Positions 19,489 through 27,717 of a DNA stretch of 64,000 bases are shown here, in pieces. Source of the DNA: Coriobacteriia bacterium (GTDB lineage Bacteria; Actinomycetota; Coriobacteriia; Coriobacteriales; Eggerthellaceae); contig JAUNNF010000001.1 in NCBI GenBank assembly GCA_030537355.1, positions 1 through 64,000 of the forward strand, read 5' to 3'. The notes under the pieces were generated by a model that was given only the letters and a program-made list of their open reading frames with translations, had not been told where the DNA came from and made no database searches. The position numbers and the translations under genes were made by a program. Position 1 is the first letter of the stretch. Each line of letters opens with the position of its first letter.

Positions 19489-20243
19489 TTGAATATTTCA
19501 GTAAAATCTTTATTCTCAGGAAATAATTTTGGCATGTCTACCTGCTCAGGAGGAACATCATAAAACATTGCGAAAGACTCACGCAGAGCATACCATGTAC
19601 ATGCCTCAAGCCTATCTTCCTTAGGCAAAAAATCAAAGTCTTTTAAATAGACTGGCTTGCCAAAACAAACAGTAATTGTTGGAAACCTGAAAAACTTACC
19701 TTTTTGTTTGACCTTATCAGCGTTGCGAGTAGTAGCAGGTACAATTGGCACATTTCCTCCCATACGTGCAATAAATGCTGCTCCTGCATGAAGTTTAGGT
19801 GTCCTGCCACTTTTACCACGCCTTGTGCCTTCTGGCATAATGCCTACGATCTCTTTATTCTTGAGCATACGTGCAGCACGTTTAATTGCGAGTCTATCTG
19901 CAGCATCACGCTTAATCGGAAAAGCTCCTGCCCAGGTTAGAAGTTTTCCCAATATTTTGTTGTTGTAGAGCGTGTCTCTAGCCATGAACCTGACCCATTG
20001 TTTGAAACGAACAACGTTGTAAATACAAAAAACATCAAGGAAAGAAACATGATTAGCAACAATCACAAAACCCGTTTTGCCCTGAAGATCACGAATAATC
20101 TCTCTATTTTTAGGATGAACTCTCCAAAATAGTTTGCTTATGGGATAAGTTATAGCATAAATGAGGTTTCCGCCCCAATGTGGCATTTCATTTGAGCGAT
20201 CCTCACCATAGCATGATTTGTCAAAATATTCATCGTTTTTCAA
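19479..20243 (-). CDS. plsC: 1-acyl-sn-glycerol-3-phosphate acyltransferase (PlsC family)
   Basis: A 254-residue membrane-associated acyltransferase with the HX4D catalytic motif NHVSFLD, the second motif FPIKRDA and the third motif MPEGTRRGKSG. It transfers an acyl chain to lysophosphatidic acid in phospholipid synthesis. The order cmk-(HAD)-plsC-ispH is a known Gram-positive arrangement. It overlaps the HAD lipoprotein gene upstream by 14 nt and ispH downstream by 10 nt. Confidence 0.92.
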   Translation of the reverse strand: MKNDEYFDKSCYGEDRSNEMPHWGGNLIYAITYPISKLFWRVHPKNREIIRDLQGKTGFVIVANHVSFLDVFCIYNVVRFKQWVRFMARDTLYNNKILGKLLTWAGAFPIKRDAADRLAIKRAARMLKNKEIVGIMPEGTRRGKSGRTPKLHAGAAFIARMGGNVPIVPATTRNADKVKQKGKFFRFPTITVCFGKPVYLKDFDFLPKEDRLEACTWYALRESFAMFYDVPPEQVDMPKLFPENKDFTEIFKCK

Positions 20244-21267
20244 CGTTGCCTCCGTAAATAGTTTTCCAATCGTCTTTCATTGAGAATATTGTCCAGCCTT
20301 TTTTCTCCCAATTAGCTTTATTCTTTTCTGCTTTTTCCAAACTGCAATTGTCTCTCACATTGTCATTTTGCAAAACAAAACATGCAAGTGTTTTATATTT
20401 ATTATTTGATGTAACGTAAGTTGCCATACTCTCATCACCGCTTGTGTTGCCAAAAACTAGTACAGGTTGCTTGCCGATTTCTCGCTTTATCCTGTCAACT
20501 TTATTAGTGTTAGAATCTTTGAAAATAGCATTTTCTGTGCGGTATGCCACATCATTGAATTTATAAACATAATATTCATTGTCGAGCTTGTCATTTCCGC
20601 TGTATTTTATAACATTATCGGTGCCTAAAACATTGACTGGCTGAATATTGACTTTGTCTTTGAGCAAAATACGTGACAGGCTTCTATCTGTGCCTGTAAC
20701 AATATAAAACTGAAAATCATTTTGAAGTAAGTAATCTATAACTTCAAGCATAGGCTTATAGAAAAAATCTTTGTAGCTAACATTGTTAAAACCTTCAACA
20801 GGATTCTTCAAAAAATCTGAACAATACTTTTCGTAATCTTCAATTGACATACCAGCAAACGGAATTTGCCATTCAGCACAAATTACAGGGTCTGTTAGTT
20901 TGTCCAATTCATGAGTTTTAAAACACTCCTCTACTCTATGAGCCAAATCTATCATATGCTGGTCTTTTGGAGTATATGTATTGTCATACAAAACACGATG
21001 TACGTATACCAAACAATCTATATACAATGGTGCTTTCTCTCCATAAATAGTACCGTCCATGTCGGATACGACAATTCTGTCTTCTTTTGGAATAAAGTTT
21101 GAAGAACCTTCGCGCGTAACATCTTCAACATAAGCTTTTAATGTATTTAAAGACTCTGTATTTGGATTCCAAGAGTCAAAATTTTGCTTTTGTCCACATG
21201 CTGAAAAACATATAACTAAAGGCAGGACAAAAACAATTGCTAAATATTTTAATTTACTAGATTGCAT
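20230..21267 (-). CDS. HAD-superfamily phosphatase-like lipoprotein
   Basis: A 345-residue protein with a lipoprotein signal peptide (hydrophobic core, lipobox VICFSAC) followed by the HAD motif I VVSDMDGTIYGE (nucleophile and acid/base Asp), motif II FYIVTGTDRS and a motif III/IV region PVLVFGNTSGDESM. It should be a phosphomonoesterase anchored outside the cytoplasmic membrane; the substrate is unknown. It overlaps cmk by 19 nt and plsC by 14 nt, so it is fully embedded in the operon, which is unusual for that cluster. Confidence 0.85.
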   Translation of the reverse strand: MQSSKLKYLAIVFVLPLVICFSACGQKQNFDSWNPNTESLNTLKAYVEDVTREGSSNFIPKEDRIVVSDMDGTIYGEKAPLYIDCLVYVHRVLYDNTYTPKDQHMIDLAHRVEECFKTHELDKLTDPVICAEWQIPFAGMSIEDYEKYCSDFLKNPVEGFNNVSYKDFFYKPMLEVIDYLLQNDFQFYIVTGTDRSLSRILLKDKVNIQPVNVLGTDNVIKYSGNDKLDNEYYVYKFNDVAYRTENAIFKDSNTNKVDRIKREIGKQPVLVFGNTSGDESMATYVTSNNKYKTLACFVLQNDNVRDNCSLEKAEKNKANWEKKGWTIFSMKDDWKTIYGGNVEKR

Positions 21268-21896
21268 ATTTTTTCTACAACCTCCTCCTGAGTCATATTG
21301 GTAGAATCAAGGATTATAGCATCATCAGCAGCCTTTAATGGAGCCACTTCCCTGTGTGAATCCTCATAATCTCTTCTTTTTAGGTCTTCTAAAATATAGT
21401 CGTAATCTTGCTCTTTATTATTTTGTAGAAAGCGACGATTTGCTCTCTCCTCAACATCTGCTGTTAAAAATATTTTAAGCTCTGCATTGGGAAAAACAAC
21501 AGTTCCAATATCGCGCCCATCAACAACATAATTTCCACTATTGGCAATCTCACGTTGTTGTTCAAGTAGAGCTTTTCGCACTTTGGCATGTTTGCAAACT
21601 GGAGTTACTGCCCTGTCGATTTCAGGAGTTCTAATTTCATCAGTTATCTTATCGTCGTCAATATATATGTCTTTATAGCGAGGATTATTGTCATGCACAA
21701 ATGCAATTTTATCATGTATGGCAATTTGCTCTAAGCCATCCTCGTCAGAAAGATTAATATTTTTCCGAACTGCCTTCCAGGCTATAGCTCTAAACATTGC
21801 ACCTGTATCTAGACATGAAAAACCCAATTTTTTAGCTACATCATTTGCGACAGAACTTTTACCTGCACCACTTGGTCCATCAATTGCAATTATCAT
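21249..21896 (-). CDS. cmk: Cytidylate kinase
   Basis: A 215-residue Cmk of the short type. The P-loop GPSGAGKSSVA, the CMP-binding DTGAMFRA and VVDGRDIGTVVFP motifs and the lid region ANRRFLQN are clear. It phosphorylates CMP and dCMP to the diphosphates. It overlaps aroA by 4 nt and the HAD gene by 19 nt. Confidence 0.96.
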   Translation of the reverse strand: MIIAIDGPSGAGKSSVANDVAKKLGFSCLDTGAMFRAIAWKAVRKNINLSDEDGLEQIAIHDKIAFVHDNNPRYKDIYIDDDKITDEIRTPEIDRAVTPVCKHAKVRKALLEQQREIANSGNYVVDGRDIGTVVFPNAELKIFLTADVEERANRRFLQNNKEQDYDYILEDLKRRDYEDSHREVAPLKAADDAIILDSTNMTQEEVVEKICNLVN

Positions 21897-23284
21897 TGTT
21901 CCTCCAAAACAAGCTCGTTAAAATCATCCATAAAATTAGGGTATGAGATACTTGACACTTTTGAAAAGTTCTCGACAATAGTAGGAGTATATCCACAAAG
22001 GCCAATTAACGCCCAAACAATAGCCAAGCGATGATCGCCGTGGTGAGCAAGCTCAACAACCTTTTTAACTGGCTTAATTGAACGCTTTGCTTCAATATCA
22101 ATTCCACCTTCAACATATAAAGTGTCACCCCTGTCAATAGCACGAGTGCCAAGTTGACGAAGTCCTTCTGAAATTGTATGTATTCTGTTAGACTCTTTTA
22201 GCTTTAGTTCTCTAATTCCATAAAAAATACTCTCGCCTTCTGCACAAGCAGCAGCTAAAGCTAAAATTGGTATTTCGTCAATCATAGATGGTATTTCTTC
22301 ATCTAATACTTCAATACTGTTAAGACGTCCAGCATACTGAACAGTAATATTTCCTACAGGCTCATCTAATGAATCTAGCTCTTCAATCTCAATTCGAGCA
22401 CCCATACGCTCTAACGCTTTCACAAAACCTAAGCGGGTCTCGTTAATTCCAACATTTTCAATAGTAATCTTAGACCCTGGAACTAAGGCTGCGGCTGTTA
22501 AGTAATAAGCAGCAGATGAAACATCCCCTGGAATATTAATATCAACAGCTTTTAGTTGAGATGGACCTGTAACACTGACTGTAAATGCGTCTTTGTCGAT
22601 CTCAACATCAGCTCTAAAGCGTTTAAGCAAAAGCTCTCCATGGTCTCTAGATTGAAATGGCTCAATTACAGTTGTGGTACCAGGTGTGTTTGCACCTGCA
22701 AAAAGAATGGATGTTTTAACTTGCGAAGAAGCCACAGGCATCTCGTAATACAGAGCATTAGGCTCTAGAGTTCCAATAATCTCCATTGGCAAACTTGAGC
22801 GTTGTGGCTTACCATTTTTTTGAGCAACAACCTTAAAATTTGCACCCATTTGCATCAACGGATCTACAACTCTCATAAAAGGACGATGATGTAGAGACTC
22901 GTCTCCATCTAAAATTTTAGAAAGATTAAATGGCGTTAAAACTCCCATCAAAACACGTGCACATGTAGCAGAATTTCCGCAATCAATATCTTGTGCTTGA
23001 GGAGCAGGTCCCAATGCACCCCAACCTGTAATTTCACAATCAACGTTGCGATTATTACCATTCTTAGAATGTGAAAACTTAACTGAAGCGCCAAGCTTTT
23101 GCACAGCATTAGCAACTGTCATAACGTCTCCAGATTTAGGAACACCATAAATATGAGAAGTGCCTTCAGCCATCGCTGCTAACATAATTGCACGTTGAGC
23201 GATAGATTTATCACCTGGAACAAAAAGCTTTCCACGCAGTGGCATTTCCACTGGATTAAACTTTGTTTGAGTTTTTGTAGCCAC
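21893..23284 (-). CDS. aroA: 3-phosphoshikimate 1-carboxyvinyltransferase (EPSP synthase)
   Basis: A 463-residue EPSP synthase. PGDKSIAQRA near the N-terminus binds the substrate, GNSATCARVLMG is the PEP-loop equivalent, and LKLKESNRI and HHGDHRLAIVWAL complete the family pattern. It makes EPSP from shikimate-3-phosphate and PEP in the chorismate pathway. The Ala in the GNSATCAR loop departs from the usual GNSGT(T/A)xR form. Start is GTG 23284, inside the rluB 3' end (29-nt overlap). Confidence 0.95.
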   Translation of the reverse strand: MATKTQTKFNPVEMPLRGKLFVPGDKSIAQRAIMLAAMAEGTSHIYGVPKSGDVMTVANAVQKLGASVKFSHSKNGNNRNVDCEITGWGALGPAPQAQDIDCGNSATCARVLMGVLTPFNLSKILDGDESLHHRPFMRVVDPLMQMGANFKVVAQKNGKPQRSSLPMEIIGTLEPNALYYEMPVASSQVKTSILFAGANTPGTTTVIEPFQSRDHGELLLKRFRADVEIDKDAFTVSVTGPSQLKAVDINIPGDVSSAAYYLTAAALVPGSKITIENVGINETRLGFVKALERMGARIEIEELDSLDEPVGNITVQYAGRLNSIEVLDEEIPSMIDEIPILALAAACAEGESIFYGIRELKLKESNRIHTISEGLRQLGTRAIDRGDTLYVEGGIDIEAKRSIKPVKKVVELAHHGDHRLAIVWALIGLCGYTPTIVENFSKVSSISYPNFMDDFNELVLEEQ

Positions 23285-24062
23285 TTAAACTCTCCTCTTC
23301 CTCTTGGTCTAGTTTACGCCATTTTCCTAATTCTAGATTGTCTAATTTTAAATTGTCTAAACTTATTCTTTTTAATAACAAAACAGGGTGACCAACCTTC
23401 TCAAACATACGACGAACTTGTCTGTTTTTCCCTTCGTGGATTGTAATATTTACAAGTGTAAATTTTTTATCAAGTAGGCTTTTGTCAAAAGGCACATCAC
23501 ATGCTGAATTTTTGTAAAATTCATTTTCTAATTGAAGATATTTATCATAATCAAACTTATCAATAATCTCAACAATAGCTGGAGCAGTTTTTCCTGAATT
23601 GATAACAACACCAGATTCTAATTTAGAAGTATCTTTTAAGTCCCCCAGACACACAACTTCATATGTTTTATTAACTTCATGACTTGGGTGTAAAAGTTTG
23701 TTTCCCAGCTCCCCATCTGTTGTAAACAAAAGAAGACCCGTTGTTAATCTATCTAACCTACCAACTGGAAACAAAGATGGATATTGATCTATTGGAACAA
23801 GTTCAGCTACACAAGCCCTACCCTGCGGGTCATCCATTGTACTAACGTAACCTGCCGGTTTATTCAAAATTATGGTGATATTGTCATAACTTAGAGAAAC
23901 AGATTTACCATCCACAAGTACTTCATCGTTTGCATCAACTTTAGTACCGAGTTTTGTGACAACATTGCCATTAACTGTCACATGGCCACCAGATATAAGT
24001 TTTTCGCTTCTTCGCCTTGATGCAACTCCACATCTAGCTAAATATTTTTGAAGTCTCTCCAA
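23256..24062 (-). CDS. rluB: 23S rRNA pseudouridine synthase RluB family
   Basis: A 268-residue pseudouridine synthase. An S4 RNA-binding domain opens the protein (LQKYLARCGVASRRRSEKLI) and the catalytic GRLDRLTTGLLLFTTDGE motif carries the nucleophilic Asp. It matches the RsuA/RluB/RluF family that modifies rRNA; RluB is preferred from its usual place after scpAB. The start codon is TTG, directly after the scpB stop codon. A ~40-residue insertion around FYKNSACDVPFDKSL is unusual for the family. Confidence 0.9.
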   Translation of the reverse strand: MERLQKYLARCGVASRRRSEKLISGGHVTVNGNVVTKLGTKVDANDEVLVDGKSVSLSYDNITIILNKPAGYVSTMDDPQGRACVAELVPIDQYPSLFPVGRLDRLTTGLLLFTTDGELGNKLLHPSHEVNKTYEVVCLGDLKDTSKLESGVVINSGKTAPAIVEIIDKFDYDKYLQLENEFYKNSACDVPFDKSLLDKKFTLVNITIHEGKNRQVRRMFEKVGHPVLLLKRISLDNLKLDNLELGKWRKLDQEEEESLSGYKNSNKV

Positions 24063-24683
24063 CTACTCGCTATCAGTATCAATTTCTAAGTTATCGAACA
24101 TGTCTTCTTGCTCAGGTTCAGGCTCAGCCTCAATATGAGTTGCACTTAAACGTTCGCGAATAAATTCTAAAGTCTCTTCACTTGGAGCAAAATCATCCAA
24201 TTTTGGCATATCTTTTAAGCTAGATAGTCCAAAGTGTTCAAGAAAAGCTGTTGTAGTTGCATATAAAATAGGATTTCCTGGTGCATCAGCAGTTCCTGCC
24301 TCTCTAACTAAGCCTTTTTCTATAAGCGAATTGATAGAACTATCTGAGTTTACACCACGAGCAGAAGCTACACCCCCGCGTGTAACTGGTTGACTATAAG
24401 CGATAATTGCGAGAGTCTCTATAGCTGCCTCGCTTAGTTTACGAGTATCCAGGCTTAGAACATACTTTTCAATTAGATCATGATGCTGCGGTGCACTAAA
24501 AAGACGCCATCCTCCAGCAATTTGTTTCAAACAAATACCTGAGTCTTGTTCTTCTAATCTATTTTGTAGTCTCTTTAATGCCTTTTCTACTTCGCTAGAA
24601 TCAACTTCAAGTATTTGTGCTAATTTAGCACTTGAAATGGCTTCGGAACTTGTAAAAAGTAATGCCTCTATTGCACTTTCCAT
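24063..24683 (-). CDS. scpB: Segregation and condensation protein B
   Basis: A 206-residue ScpB with two winged-helix halves: IEALLFTSSEAISSAKLAQIL at the start and LAIIAYSQPVTRGGVASARGV, the most conserved segment. It joins ScpA and SMC in the chromosome condensation complex. The last 30 residues are acidic. It starts 2 nt after the scpA stop codon. Confidence 0.95.
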   Translation of the reverse strand: MESAIEALLFTSSEAISSAKLAQILEVDSSEVEKALKRLQNRLEEQDSGICLKQIAGGWRLFSAPQHHDLIEKYVLSLDTRKLSEAAIETLAIIAYSQPVTRGGVASARGVNSDSSINSLIEKGLVREAGTADAPGNPILYATTTAFLEHFGLSSLKDMPKLDDFAPSEETLEFIRERLSATHIEAEPEPEQEDMFDNLEIDTDSE

Positions 24684-24685
24684 GT

Positions 24686-25462
24686 CTATCCTAACTCTTC
24701 GATTTCATCTTCTGATATATCAAGTTCTCCAGAACCCTCAATATACTTAATTTTTATATCTCTATCAACTTGTTTAATTTCAACATAATTATGTTTATAA
24801 AGTTCAAGCAGTGCAAGAAAATTTACAACTACAACTTCAGTTGTAGCATCCTTGTCAATAAGATCAGAAAAATTCATTTTCTTTTTATTAACAAGACGAG
24901 TATGTATTGTACGTACATATGTAACTACTGGAATAGGCTTTGATGCAATGTGCTGTGCGTCAAGCAAAAATTCATCTCTTCTGGCTAAGGCATTTGCACA
25001 TGACTCACCAAGCTCTTCCAAGCTCACATTCTCTAAAAAGTCAGGAATCAAACCTAAGAACTCTGGATCAGGTCCTGTCAATCTTGGAATTAATTTTGAC
25101 TGCAAATCTGCTCGAGCTTTTAGTGCAATACTTGCATCTTTAAATTGTTTATAAACCGTCAGTTTAGATATCAACATTTCGCGAGCCTCTGATGGAGACA
25201 AATTCTCAATATCCTCATCAACTTCTTCAGGTTCTAATTTTAAGAGCATATCAGTCTTGATCTTAAGCAAAGTGGCAGCAACCAACATAAAATCTGAAGC
25301 AAGGTTTAAGTCAACTTGCTGCATATGAGCAACTTCAGCTAGATATTGATCGATAATATCTGTAATTGAAATTGCACCAATATCGAGTTTTTGCTTGCTA
25401 ACAAGAGTTAAAAGCAAGTCAAATGGGCCTTCAAAATTTTCTATTTTTACTTTATACTTCAT
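24686..25462 (-). CDS. scpA: Segregation and condensation protein A (kleisin)
   Basis: A 258-residue ScpA with the N-terminal kleisin motif ENFEGPFDLLLTLV, the DIGAISITDI segment and the C-terminal winged helix ending KIKYIEGS. It bridges the SMC heads and binds ScpB. It starts directly after the M50 protease stop codon, so the two are co-transcribed. Confidence 0.95.
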   Translation of the reverse strand: MKYKVKIENFEGPFDLLLTLVSKQKLDIGAISITDIIDQYLAEVAHMQQVDLNLASDFMLVAATLLKIKTDMLLKLEPEEVDEDIENLSPSEAREMLISKLTVYKQFKDASIALKARADLQSKLIPRLTGPDPEFLGLIPDFLENVSLEELGESCANALARRDEFLLDAQHIASKPIPVVTYVRTIHTRLVNKKKMNFSDLIDKDATTEVVVVNFLALLELYKHNYVEIKQVDRDIKIKYIEGSGELDISEDEIEELG

Positions 25463-26119
25463 TTATGGAAATATCAAGTTTAATAAATTCCCAGCAGTTA
25501 GGTTTAAGTATAACCCAATAGGATTGAAATTTAACACATAAGGTACAATCAGTATCAAAATCATAAATATTGGCATAGCATAATGTTGTATTTTGTAATA
25601 CTTAGGTAAGTATTTTCTAGGAATTAATATTGCAAATATAGATGAGCCGTCCAATGGTGGTATTGGAAGCAGATTAAAAAACATTAAAAACAAATTAATG
25701 GCAGCAAAATTAAATAAAAACAACATCAAATAATAATTGTTTAGAGAAGTTGTTAACCAAGCTATAGCAGCTGCAATTAAAGCCATAATTAAGTTAGCAC
25801 TTGGGCCTGCAAGGCCAACAATCAAATCACCTCGTCTTGGGTCCTTAAAATATGAAGGGTTGTAAGGTACTGGTTTTGCATATCCAATTACAGGCCACTT
25901 CATAAGCATAAGTAAAAGAGGCAAAATTACAGTTCCAAATATATCTATATGTTTTAGTGGATTTAATGAGAGCCTCCCTGCTCTCTTAGCCGTAGGGTCA
26001 CCCAGCTTATAAGCAGCAAAACCATGAGCCACTTCATGAAGTACGAGTGCCGGCACAAAGCATAGAATGCTAATTGCAATAGAAATCAAATATTCAATAT
26101 TTATTGTTGGAAAACCCAT
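25463..26119 (-). CDS. Site-2-protease-type M50 membrane metallopeptidase
   Basis: A 218-residue multi-spanning protein. Zinc motif HEVAHG lies in the first third, followed by GDPTAKRAGRLSLNPLKHID, and the second zinc-ligand region NLLPIPPLDGS is near the C-terminus, all standard for M50B proteases without a PDZ domain. Such enzymes cut membrane-embedded substrates; targets are unknown. It is the first gene of the nine-gene operon ending with ispH, with tRNA-Ser just upstream. Confidence 0.92.
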   Translation of the reverse strand: MGFPTINIEYLISIAISILCFVPALVLHEVAHGFAAYKLGDPTAKRAGRLSLNPLKHIDIFGTVILPLLLMLMKWPVIGYAKPVPYNPSYFKDPRRGDLIVGLAGPSANLIMALIAAAIAWLTTSLNNYYLMLFLFNFAAINLFLMFFNLLPIPPLDGSSIFAILIPRKYLPKYYKIQHYAMPIFMILILIVPYVLNFNPIGLYLNLTAGNLLNLIFP

Positions 26120-26129
26120 AATTTAAAAG

Positions 26130-26220
26130 TGGCGGAGAGCTGGGGATTCGAACCCCAGATACCCTTGTGGGGTATACTCGCTTAGCAGGCGAGCACCTTC
26201 GGCCTCTCGGTCAGCTCTCC
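26130..26220 (-). tRNA. tRNA-Ser, anticodon GCT
   Basis: A 91-nt class II tRNA on the minus strand: acceptor GGAGAGC/GCTCTCC, anticodon stem CTCGC/GCGAG with loop CTGCTAA, a long variable arm (TACCC/GGGTA), T-loop TTCGAAT and encoded CCA at 26130-26132. Confidence 0.96.
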
Positions 26221-26234
26221 GGCGCGTGCGCAGT

Positions 26235-26263
26235 ATTGTACTATTTGTTATTTGGCATGTCAA
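26235..26263 (-). promoter_or_regulatory. Promoter of tRNA-Ser
   Basis: On the minus strand TTGACA (26263-26258), a 17-nt spacer and TACAAT (26240-26235) form a near-consensus sigma-70 promoter about 15 nt before the tRNA. It may also feed the M50-ispH operon. Confidence 0.85.
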
Positions 26264-26299
26264 TAGAAACATCAGAAATTGTAACTTGCAGATCTAATA

Positions 26300-27712
26300 C
26301 TACTGCTCTTTTTTTCTGCCTTTAATCTGTTTTACAGGAACTATTTTAGGAAGAGCCGTTTTATACTCTTGATCCTTCATCTTAGTTGCGAATTCCTCTT
26401 TAATTTTTATAATCAATTTATTTTCTCTATTAAGCTTAACTGCTGTTTTAAACATAATTTCAGCTGCCAAAAGCATTCCCTTATGAGCAGGACTTGATTT
26501 TCCTTGTGCAACCCATTGCCATGAATGACCTTGTGTCCCGTAAGCAAAACAAGCTGTATTAATAATACCAGTAGGAACATTCCAACTTACATCTCCAACA
26601 TCAGTACTTGCAGGTCCTACAAAATTTGAAACACTTGATTCAATATAAGTTGTATTAATTGGCATACTTTTTATATTCTCTTTTACCGCTGCTCTATCTT
26701 TAATAAAAGGTGGCAACATATTAACTAATGCTTTAGCCGCATCTTTATTATAGTATTGATATAAGTAATCAATTTCTTCTTTGCTATATGTTGGAAGCTC
26801 AGTATCTTTAAAAACATCTCTTATTGCATCTTCAAGAGTTTCATTAGATACCATATTGCACGCAGCATCTTCAATTTGGAATCTCATTTTACATCCAGTC
26901 ATCAATGCTGCACCTCTAGCACAATCAATTACTCGAGTCATTAAGTCAAGACAATCTAAATTATTGTGTGATCTAACTAAATAACGAACTTCTGCATCTT
27001 GCTGAACAATGCCAGGATTTTCACCACCTGTATTTAATACAGCATAATGAATCCTATCTGTCATAGTCATATGCTCACGAAGATAATTACAGCCCACATT
27101 TGTAAGTTCAACAGCATCTAAGGCACTACGACCTAAGTGAGGAGCAACAGCAGCATGAGATGAAACACCTGTGAATTTAAAAGTTAACTGAATACAAGCT
27201 AATGTAGAACCTGTGCTTACAATATTGATAATACTAGGGTGCCATGTAAGTGCTACGTCACAATCATCAAAATATCCATCTCTTGCAATATAACCTTTTC
27301 CTGAACCAGTCTCCTCGCAAGGACAGCCAAAAACTTTAATGGTTCCTTTTAGGCTGTGTTGTTCTAGATATTCCTTATATTGGACTGCTGCCATAACAAC
27401 ACCAGCTCCAAGAAGATGATGACCACATGCATGTCCAGCAGTCATATTAGGATCTGCCTCTTTTTCAGAAATATCTGCCTTTTGGCTCAATCCTTCTAGG
27501 GCATCCATCTCACTTAAGAAAGCAATTACAGGGCCTCCAGATCCCCATGTAGCCAAATAAGAAGTTTCTAATTGACTTATACCTCTCTCAACTTCAAAAC
27601 CATATTCTTCTAGAAGTTTACAATGAATATCTTGAGTATTGTATTCTTCTAAACCAGTCTCTGGATTATCCCAAATTTCATCTGCGGCTTGTATAAATTG
27701 TTCTGCGTCCAT
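26300..27712 (-). CDS. M20 family amidohydrolase (AbgB-like)
   Basis: A 470-residue M20 metallo-amidohydrolase. Metal ligand motifs are seen: SEMDAL, AGHACGHHLLGAG, CPCEETGSG and the dimer-domain His in GVSSHAAVAPHLGRSALDAVEL. It resembles the AbgB/aminobenzoyl-glutamate hydrolase group, which cleaves N-acyl or N-aroyl amino acids. It starts 5 nt after the GH3 gene stop codon and is surely in the same operon; together they could make and break acyl-amino acid amides. The true substrate is unknown. Confidence 0.9.
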   Translation of the reverse strand: MDAEQFIQAADEIWDNPETGLEEYNTQDIHCKLLEEYGFEVERGISQLETSYLATWGSGGPVIAFLSEMDALEGLSQKADISEKEADPNMTAGHACGHHLLGAGVVMAAVQYKEYLEQHSLKGTIKVFGCPCEETGSGKGYIARDGYFDDCDVALTWHPSIINIVSTGSTLACIQLTFKFTGVSSHAAVAPHLGRSALDAVELTNVGCNYLREHMTMTDRIHYAVLNTGGENPGIVQQDAEVRYLVRSHNNLDCLDLMTRVIDCARGAALMTGCKMRFQIEDAACNMVSNETLEDAIRDVFKDTELPTYSKEEIDYLYQYYNKDAAKALVNMLPPFIKDRAAVKENIKSMPINTTYIESSVSNFVGPASTDVGDVSWNVPTGIINTACFAYGTQGHSWQWVAQGKSSPAHKGMLLAAEIMFKTAVKLNRENKLIIKIKEEFATKMKDQEYKTALPKIVPVKQIKGRKKEQ

Positions 27713-27717
27713 AGCTC

